From Candidatus Chryseobacterium colombiense (GTDB taxonomy: Bacteria; Bacteroidota; Bacteroidia; Flavobacteriales; Weeksellaceae), in NCBI GenBank assembly GCA_029203185.1, contig CP119310.1, forward strand, positions 4,163,037 through 4,227,036: a stretch of DNA of 64,000 nt, written 5' to 3'. Positions 1 through 7,752 of this stretch are shown in pieces. The notes below the pieces were generated by a model. It saw only the letters and a list, made by a program, of their open reading frames with translations. It was not told where the DNA came from and made no database searches. Every line of letters begins with the position of its first letter. Within the stretch, counting starts at the first letter, position 1. The position numbers and the translations under genes were made by a program.

Positions 1-266
1 GCAGATATGTCAGTGATAATTTAAAAGAAGCGATTTTTTTAGAAACATTAAACGGCGCGACAAAAAATTCTCCCTTTGAAACATTATCAGACCGCGAATT
101 GCAAATTGCCAATAAGCTTGCGGAGGGTCTTCCACTTAAAGAAATTTCTAATCAATTGAATCTCCATTCATCGACGATCAGTACTTATAAAAACAGGTTG
201 TTTGAGAAGCTGAAAATACGATCCATACCCGAATTGGTAGAGATTCTTAGGTTGTATAATCAGTAG
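1..266 (+). CDS. LuxR-family response regulator, C-terminal part (cut by window edge)
   Basis: Only the last 87 or so codons are present; the frame runs from base 3 to the TAG at 264-266. The peptide contains the LuxR/GerE helix-turn-helix: an LSDRELQIANKLAEG segment, then KEISNQLNLHSSTISTYKNR and a KLKIRSIPELVEI tail. This is the DNA-binding effector domain of NarL/FixJ-type response regulators. An N-terminal receiver domain is expected upstream but is not visible, so neither the signal nor the targets can be read. No gene follows it on the same strand for over 1 kb. Confidence 0.85.
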   Translation, partial: RYVSDNLKEAIFLETLNGATKNSPFETLSDRELQIANKLAEGLPLKEISNQLNLHSSTISTYKNRLFEKLKIRSIPELVEILRLYNQ

Positions 267-329
267 GGATTCTAACAAAAAAATTGATTGTGATTCAAGA
301 AATTATGCAGTATACTGCTTTTATTTCAC

Positions 330-734
330 CTACAAAGCCAAAATCAGTTCTAAGTGATGACCCATTAGCATTCGAAACTGGAATTTTTCGGAGTCATTGA
401 ACGTGTTTTGATAGAGCTTTTCAGAATGTGGTTCATCTTTGTCTTAAATAGCAATGTGATTCATGTTAATTAAATAATGCCACTTCATTCCAATAGTGCC
501 TGCTATTTTCACCATAAGAAATTTGAGAAGTAGCATAGAAGCCTGATATTCATCAAAACCTTCTTTATCAGCTAAAATCATACGATTGTTTTTCCCAACA
601 GCAACATCATCTTTCATTTTAAGATACATTCCAGCAGCAGTATACGAATGAACAATTTTGACTCCATCAGCTATATTAAGTTCTGACGATAAAGTAAAAG
701 TACAATGATTGAAAAAAGCCACCTTTTCAACCAT
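330..734 (-). pseudogene. Broken protein-coding remnant with an in-frame stop
   Basis: Read on the minus strand, a frame coding for a segment beginning VEKVAFFNHCTF runs to HIAI and meets TAA at 444-446. Beyond that stop the same frame continues for 37 more codons (DKDEPHSEKLYQNTF...) to a second stop at 330-332, and that stretch still looks like normal protein. Upstream the frame enters a terminator-like hairpin at 745-780, so the original 5' end is missing. I do not recognise the family. The simplest reading is a fragment of a larger gene, truncated at its 5' end and interrupted by a nonsense mutation. Stop-codon readthrough is less likely. Confidence 0.5.
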
Positions 735-744
735 CCTAAAAATC

Positions 745-782
745 AAAAGCCTCTGAAAATCAAATGATTTCAGAGGCTTTTT
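745..782. terminator. Terminator-like hairpin
   Basis: Arms AAAGCCTCTGAAA and TTTCAGAGGCTTT pair perfectly around a short loop and are flanked by A and T runs. It lies directly before repeat copy 1, as a similar hairpin lies before copy 2 at 7713. Confidence 0.6.
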
Positions 783-938
783 GTACCCGTAACCGAAGAA
801 ATATCGAAACATTTAGTGGAAGATTTAGAAAGAATTGTAGAGTTAAATAATCCTGTCAAGGGACCTTAACGAGCGCATCTTCAAACACTTTTATCGATGA
901 TTTGGTTCACTTGGGCCCAATTAAATAAGAATTGCAAA
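782..938 (+). repeat. Coding-derived dispersed repeat, copy 1
   Basis: 157 bp that align without gaps to 7753-7909, with about 20 differences by eye. Both copies read as a protein tail (VPVTEEISKHLVEDLERI, then ELNNPV), then break. In another frame both continue with SSNTFIDDLV. Most differences are synonymous, which means the two copies derive from related functional genes and not from duplication of dead DNA. The parent family is not recognised. Each copy is preceded by a terminator-like hairpin. Confidence 0.6.
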
Positions 939-1057
939 ACTTTTTTATTAACTAATTTCTTCCAGAAAGTTAAAGCAATTTAGTTTTAAGTATTAAAAAT
1001 ATGAGAAGCCTGACTTTAATTTTTGATTAGTGGCTATTTTTTCATGAACCTAAGTAA

Positions 1058-1086
1058 AAAAAGTGAATCATATAGATTCACTTTTT
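1058..1086. terminator. Terminator-like hairpin
   Basis: Arms AAAAAGTGAATC and GATTCACTTTTT with a 5-nt loop (ATATA). It is symmetrical, so it could stop transcription from either side. It stands between remnants and serves no intact gene. Confidence 0.6.
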
Positions 1087-1105
1087 ATTTTGTATATATT
1101 CCTGA

Positions 1106-1205
1106 TTATGGCATAATAAGCTCCAAAAGATCTTTATTAATAGTTTCGTGCTCCGTAGTCAGCATCTCGTGAGGAGAAACCTGGATAAGTAATCAATTTT
1201 ACATT
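1106..1205 (-). pseudogene. Alpha/beta-hydrolase C-terminal remnant
   Basis: The minus-strand frame ending at the stop 1106-1108 reads SPHEMLTTEHETINKDLLEL then IMP. This matches the end of haloperoxidase/arylesterase-type alpha/beta hydrolases, where a catalytic His before a G/E-M-L/F segment is followed by a helix of the NADLL type. The frame upstream is broken: YPGF is in another frame just before it, which suggests a frameshift. Nothing of the nucleophile region remains. Confidence 0.55.
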
Positions 1206-1320
1206 TTTCAGCAACTTTGCAGATTTGATTGTAGAATGTTTCGAAGATCTGTCGCATTTTTCCTATACATTCAAAAAACATTTTGGTTACAGTCCTACGA
1301 TTATAAATGCTTTGATATAG
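1189..1320 (+). pseudogene. AraC-family regulator C-terminal remnant
   Basis: From 1189 the plus frame encodes ...FEDLSHFSYTFKKHFGYSPT and stops at 1318-1320. The DLSHFSYxFKKxFGxSP block is the signature of the second helix-turn-helix of AraC/XylS regulators. The upstream part of the gene is missing, and a stop precedes the fragment at 1186-1188. It overlaps the hydrolase remnant on the other strand, so the locus has undergone more than one rearrangement. Confidence 0.65.
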
Positions 1321-1330
1321 TTATCGGACT

Positions 1331-1363
1331 ATTATAATTTCCGGAAAATTATAATTAAATTTG
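1331..1363 (+). promoter_or_regulatory. Promoter and palindromic operator of the Crp/Fnr-like gene
   Basis: TAAATTTG at 1356-1363 fits the Bacteroidota -7 box TAnnTTTG. Immediately upstream, ATTATAATTT (1331-1340) and AAATTATAAT (1346-1355) form an inverted repeat around CCGGA, lying between the expected -33 and -7 elements. A protein bound there would block the promoter, so autoregulation is a reasonable inference. Confidence 0.5.
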
Positions 1364-1381
1364 TTCTGAAACTGAAAATCA

Positions 1382-1960
1382 ATGTTCGAAATTTTCCTAA
1401 AATACCTTACCGACAAAATAGAACTTTCTGACCAAGAAATCCAATTAATAGAATCGGTCTGCAAGCTGAAAAAACTTCGTAAAAAACAATTCCTTTCTCA
1501 GGAAGACGAAGTTTGGCATTACAACGCTTTTATTTGCAGAGGTTTGGTGAAAACATTTTCAATTGCTGAGAATGGAACCGAACATATTATCAATTTTGCA
1601 CCGGAAAATTATTGGACAGGCGACCGTGAAAGTTTAATCAATGGAACTCCGTCCCGCCTTAATATCGATGCAATCGAACCAACAGAATTGATTTTAATCG
1701 AAAAAGCAGATTTTGAAAAGCTTTGCGTTGAAATTCCTCAACTGAATCAAATGGTCAATCAGATTATTCAGAAAAGTTTTATCGTTTCGCAAGGCAGAAT
1801 TTTAGCCAATATCAGTTTTACGGCGGAAGAAAAATATCAGAATTTCCTTGAAAAATACCCTCACATCGTCAATCGTATTCCTCAGCATATGATTGCATCC
1901 TACATCGGAATTACTCCTGAAACCCTCACCAGACTGCGTAGAAATATGTTCAGGAAATAA
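1382..1960 (+). CDS. Crp/Fnr-family transcriptional regulator
   Basis: 192 aa, the usual length for this family. Residues about 20-115 form a cyclic-nucleotide-binding beta-roll (RGLVKTFSIAENGTEHIINF, then NIDAIEPTELILIEK). The C-terminal end carries a short winged helix-turn-helix with the recognition helix around MIASYIGITPETLTRLRR. No cysteine cluster of a true FNR iron-sulfur sensor is visible. It stands directly upstream of an SDR gene and a stress/redox cluster whose two promoter regions share the same inverted repeat, so it is the obvious candidate regulator for them; this is inference. The start at 1382 follows a TAnnTTTG box by 19 bases. Confidence 0.85.
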   Translation: MFEIFLKYLTDKIELSDQEIQLIESVCKLKKLRKKQFLSQEDEVWHYNAFICRGLVKTFSIAENGTEHIINFAPENYWTGDRESLINGTPSRLNIDAIEPTELILIEKADFEKLCVEIPQLNQMVNQIIQKSFIVSQGRILANISFTAEEKYQNFLEKYPHIVNRIPQHMIASYIGITPETLTRLRRNMFRK

Positions 1961-1973
1961 AAAATTTCATTTT

Positions 1974-2014
1974 CATTGACATTTGTTTGCTATTTTTTCG
2001 AGCTTTTGTCAATG
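1974..2014 (+). promoter_or_regulatory. Inverted repeat in the SDR promoter, copy 1
   Basis: CATTGACA (1974-1981) and TGTCAATG (2007-2014) are exact inverted repeats whose outer ends are 41 bp apart. The same arrangement and most of the surrounding sequence recur at 3041-3081. The half-site resembles the TTGA-type half-sites of Crp/Fnr proteins. A likely -7 region (GCATCTTTG) lies about 20 bp downstream. Confidence 0.55.
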
Positions 2015-2076
2015 GAAGAAAGCCTGCTGTTCCTGCATCTTTGTCTTATCAAAATAACAATTAAAAATAAGACAAA

Positions 2077-2934
2077 ATGAACACAACAGTTTTTATCACA
2101 GGAACAAGCACAGGCTTTGGAAAATTAACAGCAACAACACTTGCCAATGCAGGATATACCGTAATTGCGGGAATGCGTGGCATTTCGGGGAAGAATGAAA
2201 CCGTAGCCAAAGAATTGGGAGCGCTCCCGAATATTGAAGTCGTTGAAATTGATGTAACCGATGATGCTTCGGTCACCAATGCTTTCGAAAAAGTACTTCA
2301 AAAATATGGCAAAATAGACGTATTGGTAAACAATGCCGCTGTTTCAGGCTTTGGATTATTGGAAGCATACAGTTTGGATAAAATCCGACAAATGTTTGAA
2401 GTGAATTTCTACGGAGTTATCAGAACTTACCAGGCGGTATTGCCTTCTATGAGAAAACATAAAAGCGGTTTGATTATCAATATTAGTTCCGGAGCAAGTG
2501 CCCATACATCTCCTTTTATGATTCCATATTTCGCATCAAAATTCGGCGTTGAAAGCATTACAGAAGGTTTACAGGACGAATTAAAACAATTCAATATCGA
2601 TAACGTTTCCATCCAGCCCGGAGTTTATCCGACAGAAATGAATACAGGCGAAAAAGCCGGAGTCAATGCAGACAAACCAGAAATTGCAACTTTGTATGAC
2701 CCTGTTGCAACAGAACAATTCAATGCCATTGGTACTGCGCTATTCGGTAAGATGAAAGAATTCAATATGAATCCACAAACCATCGCAGACGGAATTTTGG
2801 AATTAATTCAGATGAAAGAAGGTTTTCGTCCGTTACGTTTTCCGTTGGATGCTGTTGCGCAGGGAACCGATTTAGAATTCATCAATGCAAGAGCTGAATT
2901 AAAGGCAAAATGGCTAGCGAAATATAGCGATTAA
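2077..2934 (+). CDS. Short-chain dehydrogenase/reductase (SDR)
   Basis: 285 aa classical SDR. It has the NAD(P)-binding TGTSTGFG loop near the N-terminus, the NNAAVSG structural motif, Ser in NISSGAS, and the catalytic Tyr151-x3-Lys155 (YFASK). The extended C-terminus is typical of SDRs acting on larger carbonyl substrates, but the substrate cannot be read. The gene ends in a strong terminator, so it is a single transcription unit driven by the promoter at about 1974-2040. It shares that promoter architecture with the VOC-led cluster downstream and is probably co-regulated with it. Confidence 0.9.
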   Translation: MNTTVFITGTSTGFGKLTATTLANAGYTVIAGMRGISGKNETVAKELGALPNIEVVEIDVTDDASVTNAFEKVLQKYGKIDVLVNNAAVSGFGLLEAYSLDKIRQMFEVNFYGVIRTYQAVLPSMRKHKSGLIINISSGASAHTSPFMIPYFASKFGVESITEGLQDELKQFNIDNVSIQPGVYPTEMNTGEKAGVNADKPEIATLYDPVATEQFNAIGTALFGKMKEFNMNPQTIADGILELIQMKEGFRPLRFPLDAVAQGTDLEFINARAELKAKWLAKYSD

Positions 2935-2956
2935 CTAACTACAAAAATTAATAGAT

Positions 2957-2990
2957 AAAGGTTGAAGAATTTACGCTTCAACCTTTTTTT
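2957..2990 (+). terminator. Rho-independent terminator after the SDR gene
   Basis: AAAGGTTGAAG pairs with CTTCAACCTTT (2976-2986) around a short loop and is followed by a T run. It separates the SDR gene from the next unit. Confidence 0.85.
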
Positions 2991-3040
2991 GTGCCTAAAT
3001 ATTAAAACCAATCCTCAAACATCTCTTAAACCTTCAATTT

Positions 3041-3081
3041 CATTGACATTTGTTTGCTTTTTTTTCAAGCTTTTATCAATG
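3041..3081 (+). promoter_or_regulatory. Inverted repeat in the VOC-cluster promoter, copy 2
   Basis: CATTGACA (3041-3048) faces TATCAATG (3074-3081) at exactly the spacing seen at 1974-2014, and the spacer and the following GGAAGAA are largely the same. One base in the right half-site differs. The duplication of a whole promoter region argues for a shared regulator. Confidence 0.55.
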
Positions 3082-3141
3082 GAAGAAGACCACTGAATGT
3101 CGGAGATTTGCTTTATAAAATAACAACAAAAAAATATCACA

Positions 3142-4149
3142 ATGAGCAATTTAAAAAAACAAATCAAAGCCAACGCAGCAGCAGTAGCAAGTGCACTTTT
3201 ATTATCAGCAGCAGTTTCAAATACTTCAGCGCAGGAAAAAACAGGAATTCTAGGAATCGACCACGTGGGAATCAACGTTCCGGATATGAAACAAGCCGTG
3301 AACTTTTTCACGGATGTTTTGGGATTTTCAGCAATTACAAGCTTAGGTCCGATTCCTTTGGATGATGCCTGGAAAAAGAATAATCGTATGAATCCCAAAA
3401 CTGGTCCAGTATCCTTCAAAATGGTAAAAGCAGGAACGGGAGCCAACATCGAATTATTCGAATATCAGGACAATAAAGGAAGTTCACAACAACCTGGAGG
3501 AGACGATATCGGAGCGAGTCACGTTGCTTTTTATACCAATGATATCAGCAAAAGTGTAGCTTATCTTAAAAGCAAAGGCGTACAATTCTTGGGAGAACCG
3601 TTTTTGATGCCATCGGGAGATACAGAAGGTGAAACTTGGGTCTATTTTGTGACACCTTGGGGTTCTAAAATGGAATTGGTTTCTTACCCGAACGGAAAAG
3701 GCTACGAGAAAAAAAATCCAGCAACGATTTTATGGTCACCTAAAGATGCTGTGAAAAACCAAACTGAAAAATCAGATTCAAAACCACTTTCTGAAAATGA
3801 AATTAAATCTTTAGTAGAAGGACATTTAGCAATATGGAACGAGATAGACCTTAAAAAACGTGAAGCATTAATGTCAAAGATCTATGCGGACAATATTGAA
3901 ATGGTAGACAGTCACTTTATCGCTGTCGGTCACAAAGAAATCAATGGTTTTGTAGATGGATTGCAACAGAAAAGTCCAAATTCTAAATTTTCTCACATCA
4001 AAGCAGTCGACGTTAATCATAACATTGCAAGACTCTACTGGCAAAACGGAACTCCCGAAAAACCGGATGCCGTAACAGGAATGGATCTTTTCGTTTTCGA
4101 AAACGGAAAAGCAGTCAAATTATATGTTTTTGTAGACAACAAAAAATAA
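3142..4149 (+). CDS. Exported VOC-domain / SnoaL-like fusion protein
   Basis: 335 aa. Residues 1-30 are a signal peptide (basic start, Ala-rich core, cleavage near TSA-QEK). Residues about 36-195 form a glyoxalase/bleomycin-resistance (VOC) domain starting GILGIDHVGINVPDMKQAV, with ASHVAFYTND and GSKMELVSYP supplying the usual metal-ligand positions (His, His, Glu). Residues about 215-335 form an NTF2/SnoaL-like fold (EGHLAIWNEID, then IYADNIEMVD). A periplasmic VOC fused to SnoaL is uncommon. First gene of a likely operon reaching 7228; the next gene is also SnoaL-like. Substrate unknown, possibly small electrophiles. Confidence 0.8.
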   Translation: MSNLKKQIKANAAAVASALLLSAAVSNTSAQEKTGILGIDHVGINVPDMKQAVNFFTDVLGFSAITSLGPIPLDDAWKKNNRMNPKTGPVSFKMVKAGTGANIELFEYQDNKGSSQQPGGDDIGASHVAFYTNDISKSVAYLKSKGVQFLGEPFLMPSGDTEGETWVYFVTPWGSKMELVSYPNGKGYEKKNPATILWSPKDAVKNQTEKSDSKPLSENEIKSLVEGHLAIWNEIDLKKREALMSKIYADNIEMVDSHFIAVGHKEINGFVDGLQQKSPNSKFSHIKAVDVNHNIARLYWQNGTPEKPDAVTGMDLFVFENGKAVKLYVFVDNKK

Positions 4150-4219
4150 ACAGAATTCTTGTTCCCATTTTTCAAAAAATTTAATCAAACTCAATTTTTA
4201 ACATTTAAAATAAAATAGT

Positions 4220-4663
4220 ATGAAATCATCAGTAATCAATCCAAATTCAGCCAACGAAACATTAATCCGTGAATTGTGCAGAATTGCAGAAGAACAGGAT
4301 ACGCAAGGCTTTGTAGATCTTTTTGCAGAAGACGGCTATTTCTGGGACGTATCTGCAGGAACAAAGTATTACGGCCAGGACATCGGCAAAACTGTAGATG
4401 TTTACGCAACAGCTTTTCCGGATATGCACAGGGAATTATATGATCTCTATGTCTTGGAAAGTGAGAATACAGTAGTAGTGGAACTATCTTTAAACGGAAC
4501 TCATAAAGGCCCGCTTGAGTTACCTTCCGGAACTATTCCGGCGACAAATAAAACAATGCAGACCCCTTGTTGTGATGTTTTCAAAATCGAGAACGGAAAA
4601 ATAAAATCATTTCATTGTTACACTGCCGCAACGATACTTTTAGGTCAGTTAGGCATCTTCTAA
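4220..4663 (+). CDS. SnoaL-like / NTF2-fold protein
   Basis: 147 aa, a single-domain NTF2-like protein. Family features are ELCRIAEEQDTQGFVDLFAEDGYFWD at the N-terminus and a C-terminal FKIENGKIKSFHCYTAA segment. It lacks a signal peptide, so it should be cytoplasmic, unlike the fused SnoaL domain of the preceding gene. Members of this fold act as ester cyclases, isomerases or ligand-binding proteins, and the sequence alone does not choose between them. There is no terminator between it and its neighbours. Confidence 0.75.
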   Translation: MKSSVINPNSANETLIRELCRIAEEQDTQGFVDLFAEDGYFWDVSAGTKYYGQDIGKTVDVYATAFPDMHRELYDLYVLESENTVVVELSLNGTHKGPLELPSGTIPATNKTMQTPCCDVFKIENGKIKSFHCYTAATILLGQLGIF

Positions 4664-4728
4664 ATACTTTAAATTAATCAAGGTAAGTGATGACTTATCA
4701 TTTGCCTTTATTTAAAACATAAAATCAA

Positions 4729-5361
4729 ATGAAAAATATAATAGAATTATTGAACTGGAGATACGCCACAAAAAAGATGACGGGAGAGAAAATCTCTTCA
4801 GAAAAAATCAATAATATTTTGAAAGCGGCTCATCTGGCTCCTTCAGGAATTGGATTACAGCCTTACGAAATCATCGTTATCAGTGATCCAGAAATAAAAA
4901 AGAAAATATTGCCCATTGCAATGAATCAGCCTCAAGTAGTTGAATCTTCACATCTTTTGGTTTTTGCAGTCTGGGATGAATACTCTAAAGAGAGAATCGA
5001 TCACGTATTCGATTATCTGACGAAAAAACGTAATGTCGATTCTGCTAAATATGATAAACAAAGAGAATTTTCAAAACAATTTTTCGGAAATATGAGCATC
5101 GAGGAAAATTTTCATCACGCTGCCAAACAGGCAAATATTGCATTGGGTTTAGCGATTGTTGAAGCCGCTTCTGAAGGAATAGATTCTACGCCGATGGAAG
5201 GTTTTGACCCGATAGCAGTTGATGAATTTTTGAAACTTCCGTCAAAAGGTTTAAGAAGCTCAATGCTTTTAGCTTTGGGGTACAGAGACCAGGAAAATGA
5301 CTGGAATCTAAAACTGGAAAAAGTACGCAAACCATTTGAAGAATTTGTGACTTTTCTTTAA
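4729..5361 (+). CDS. Nitroreductase-family NAD(P)H oxidoreductase
   Basis: 210 aa. The N-terminal RYATKKM is the FMN-phosphate-binding Arg motif of NfsB-type nitroreductases, followed by AAHLAPSGIGLQPYEIIVI and a C-terminal LALGYR. ALGLAIVEAASEGIDSTPMEGFD is the dimer-interface stretch of this family. It probably reduces quinones or nitro compounds with FMN. Its placement next to an ABM-type monooxygenase and carbonyl-active proteins suggests handling of quinones or reactive electrophiles. Confidence 0.88.
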   Translation: MKNIIELLNWRYATKKMTGEKISSEKINNILKAAHLAPSGIGLQPYEIIVISDPEIKKKILPIAMNQPQVVESSHLLVFAVWDEYSKERIDHVFDYLTKKRNVDSAKYDKQREFSKQFFGNMSIEENFHHAAKQANIALGLAIVEAASEGIDSTPMEGFDPIAVDEFLKLPSKGLRSSMLLALGYRDQENDWNLKLEKVRKPFEEFVTFL

Positions 5362-5384
5362 TCATTAATTTTAAATAAAATAAT

Positions 5385-5768
5385 ATGAATCATTCAGAAA
5401 AAATTGGAACATCCAATAACCACGATAAAACACAAACCACAGGAATCACGGTAAGCGCTTATTACAAAGTACATCCCGATGATAGACAGATTTTCATTAA
5501 CGCCGTTATTCCCGAAATGATTGCAGCAAACGAGCTGGAAGGTTGTATTTATTATACATTCTCGCAGGATTTGACAGATGAAAATATATTCCATCTTTTG
5601 GAAGGCTGGAAAGATGAAGAAGCTTATGAACGTCATGAAAACTCGGAAACATTTTTGAAAGCTTTGAGTACGGTTGTGAAAAATGTTAGAATTGTTGACC
5701 GAGAAGGAGTTCGTTACGACGTTGCAAAAATTCATATCGACGACCCTCGCGGAAAGGTACGATTGTAG
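5385..5768 (+). CDS. Antibiotic-biosynthesis-monooxygenase (ABM) domain protein
   Basis: 127 aa. The core from about residue 20 to 110 is a dimeric alpha/beta-barrel ABM domain: ITVSAYYKVHPDDRQIF, then GCIYYTFSQD and FHLLEGWKDEEAYERHENSE. Relatives are cofactor-free quinol monooxygenases (YgiN type) or heme-degrading enzymes; the typical heme ligands of the latter are not evident. Placed 23 bp after the nitroreductase, consistent with co-translation in a quinone-related operon. Confidence 0.8.
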   Translation: MNHSEKIGTSNNHDKTQTTGITVSAYYKVHPDDRQIFINAVIPEMIAANELEGCIYYTFSQDLTDENIFHLLEGWKDEEAYERHENSETFLKALSTVVKNVRIVDREGVRYDVAKIHIDDPRGKVRL

Positions 5769-5795
5769 ATTATGATTAATTCTTAAATTAATAGA

Positions 5796-6761
5796 ATGAA
5801 AAACATTAATAAACTGATTTGGTTTTTACTTGCTGGTTTTCTGCTTATTCAGTTTTTCAGACCGGAAAATATCAATGACGGAAAACCTACGCAAGACCTT
5901 GTGAATGTTCCCAAAGATGTCAATACAATTCTCAGAAATTCGTGTTTTGATTGTCATTCTTCGGAAGCCAATTTACGTTGGTATGATAAAATAACACCGG
6001 CTAATTTTTTTGTCAATTCTCACATCAAAGAAGGTCGTGAAGCGCTTGATTTTTCTAAATGGAATTCGTGGCCAAAACCACAGCAGAATTCAACGATTTA
6101 TTACGCTATAAATAAAGTTTTATCTGGCGAAATGCCAATTCCGAGTTATGCCGCAGTTCATTCTTCTGCAAAATTGAATGAACATCAAATTGAAATTCTT
6201 AAAAATTATGCATTATCATTTTCTCCAAGAAAAGTTTCGGATAGTTCACAAATCAATTCGGCGGAAAAGCAATACAATTCTTGGATTAAAGGAGAACTTA
6301 AACATCCGACTGTAAAGCCTTCTCCAAACGGTTTGCAATATATTCCTGATTATCGAAACTGGAAAGCCATCAGCACAACCGACCGCTTTGACAATGGAAC
6401 AATGCGTATTATTTTCGGAAATGATATTGCGGTAAAAGCGATTCAGGAGAAACATACGAATCCTTGGCCGGATGGAACTGCATTTGCAAAAACAGCTTGG
6501 AAACAGTTGGTGAAAAAAGATGGAAGCGTGGCAACCGGAGATTTTGTTCAGGTGGAATTTATGGTAAAAGATGCGAAAAAATATGAAAAAACCAAAGGTT
6601 GGGCTTGGGGAAGATGGAAAGGAAATGACCTGAAACCTTATGGAGACACGCCGGATTTTGATAAAGAATGCATCGAATGTCACAAGCCAATGGCAGATAG
6701 AGATTATGTTTTTACATCGCCTTTGTATTTAATTTCACAACTCAAAAAAATTCAGAAATAA
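5796..6761 (+). CDS. Heme-binding domain plus cytochrome P460 protein
   Basis: 321 aa. An N-terminal membrane segment (LIWFLLAGFLLIQFF) anchors or exports it. A heme-binding domain follows with a CxxCH site (CFDCH, near residue 49-53). The C-terminal half is a cytochrome P460 domain (NGTMRIIFGNDIAVKAI, then ATGDFVQVEFMVKDA and WGRW) ending in a second heme site CIECH. It is therefore a periplasm-facing diheme protein, probably for electron transfer or small-molecule oxidation. The stop overlaps the start of the next gene by one base, so translation is coupled. Confidence 0.85.
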   Translation: MKNINKLIWFLLAGFLLIQFFRPENINDGKPTQDLVNVPKDVNTILRNSCFDCHSSEANLRWYDKITPANFFVNSHIKEGREALDFSKWNSWPKPQQNSTIYYAINKVLSGEMPIPSYAAVHSSAKLNEHQIEILKNYALSFSPRKVSDSSQINSAEKQYNSWIKGELKHPTVKPSPNGLQYIPDYRNWKAISTTDRFDNGTMRIIFGNDIAVKAIQEKHTNPWPDGTAFAKTAWKQLVKKDGSVATGDFVQVEFMVKDAKKYEKTKGWAWGRWKGNDLKPYGDTPDFDKECIECHKPMADRDYVFTSPLYLISQLKKIQK

Positions 6762-7228
6762 TGAAAAAATACAGATTGTTTTTGATTCTTATTTTAATCA
6801 TTTCCTGCAGTGAAAAGTCTCAGGAATTACTTAACATTAATGCATCAATCCAACAGAGCAACGAATTGAAAGAAAATCCTTTGCTGATGCATCCGATAAC
6901 GTTCTCGATCAAGCCAAAAGACAGCACAATGTCAACTTTGTATGGAAATGAAATTGCTTTTGATTATGCAAAACAACATTCTGATTTCAAATATCCCAAA
7001 GGTGCAATTCTTTATGAAGTGACTTGGAGGCAAAAATCTGATGAACTTTGGTTTGGTGGAAATATCCCGAAAGAAATTTATTCTGTTGAGAAAATTTCTT
7101 TTGACAATGATAATTCTGTTTACGAAAAATTTAAAGGGAAGACTTTGAAGAAAACGAAAGTTGATGACTCTGAAGAAAAATTGAGAAAATATTTTATTTC
7201 TGAACAGAAAATGACAGTGTCAAAATAG
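6761..7228 (+). CDS. P460-like lipoprotein lacking a heme motif
   Basis: 155 aa. Lipobox in LILIISC with the lipidated Cys near residue 16. The middle (STLYGNEIAFDYAKQH, then GAILYEVTWRQKSDELWFGG) is homologous in pattern to the P460 domain of the preceding gene (IIFGNDIAVKAI), but no CxxCH is present anywhere. The domain is therefore probably non-heme, or degenerate. ATGA overlap with the upstream gene implies a stoichiometric partner. It is the last gene of the cluster. Confidence 0.7.
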   Translation: MKKYRLFLILILIISCSEKSQELLNINASIQQSNELKENPLLMHPITFSIKPKDSTMSTLYGNEIAFDYAKQHSDFKYPKGAILYEVTWRQKSDELWFGGNIPKEIYSVEKISFDNDNSVYEKFKGKTLKKTKVDDSEEKLRKYFISEQKMTVSK

Positions 7229-7363
7229 TGTATTTTGTATTCTAATTCTGTAATCATTTAGCTATTGATATTATGTTTATAGATGATTTGAAACATTTCA
7301 TAATAACATTAAATGACAACATTTTTATGTACCAAAGTTTATTTTATCTAAGTCATAGCAATT

Positions 7364-7543
7364 ATGAAAAAGAAATTAGAAATTGAAAAAATAGATATTT
7401 ATGATTCAATAAGTTTTCTTAAAGAAGAAGATGATATAGACTTATCTGTAGAAGAAGCAATTATGATTACAGACTTTTTTAAGATTATATCATATTTTGC
7501 TATTAAGCAACTTCTTAAAGAAAAATATTTTAATGTACTATAG
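7364..7543 (+). CDS. Small hypothetical protein, 59 aa
   Basis: ATG at 7364 opens 59 codons: an acidic-basic N-terminal half (EKIDIYDSISFLKEEDDIDL) and a helical hydrophobic half (AIMITDFFKIISYFAIKQLL). The bases upstream are A/T-rich and no strong ribosome site is needed in this group. The family is not recognised. The coding look is moderate, and it lies beside decayed sequence, so it may be a remnant. Confidence 0.35.
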   Translation: MKKKLEIEKIDIYDSISFLKEEDDIDLSVEEAIMITDFFKIISYFAIKQLLKEKYFNVL

Positions 7544-7712
7544 AGAGTCGAGCTTATTTTACATTTGGTTCGATTCCTTTTATGTTGACAAGACAAAAAA
7601 GTCGAACCATTAATCAATGGTGTTTAATGTACTGATTATTAATGGTTTGCGTTTTATTTCTTATTTGTGAAATAAATTATGTAAGTAGCTGAGAATGAGT
7701 GTTAAAAAATAA

Positions 7713-7746
7713 AAATGGCACCAACTGTCTTTAGTTGGTGCCATTT
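7713..7746. terminator. Perfect terminator-like hairpin
   Basis: AAATGGCACCAACT and AGTTGGTGCCATTT are exact inverted repeats with a 6-nt loop. The same design, with wobble pairs, occurs at 26312-26345. It precedes repeat copy 2. Confidence 0.65.
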
Positions 7747-7752
7747 GACTTC

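Noticed and set aside
782..788. TGTACCC at both 782 and 7753, as at the tRNA-Leu 3' end (26815), as an attachment site
   Set aside because: Only seven bases are shared; the following sequence in the repeats is coding-derived and no integrase is present.
444..812. Intact 122-codon gene on the minus strand
   Set aside because: Its first 25 codons run through a terminator hairpin, and the protein-like frame continues beyond the stop at 444. It is treated as a broken remnant.
7558..7585. GGTTCGATTCC resembling a tRNA T-arm
   Set aside because: Flanking bases form no T-stem of 5 bp and no acceptor or D-arm is found upstream.
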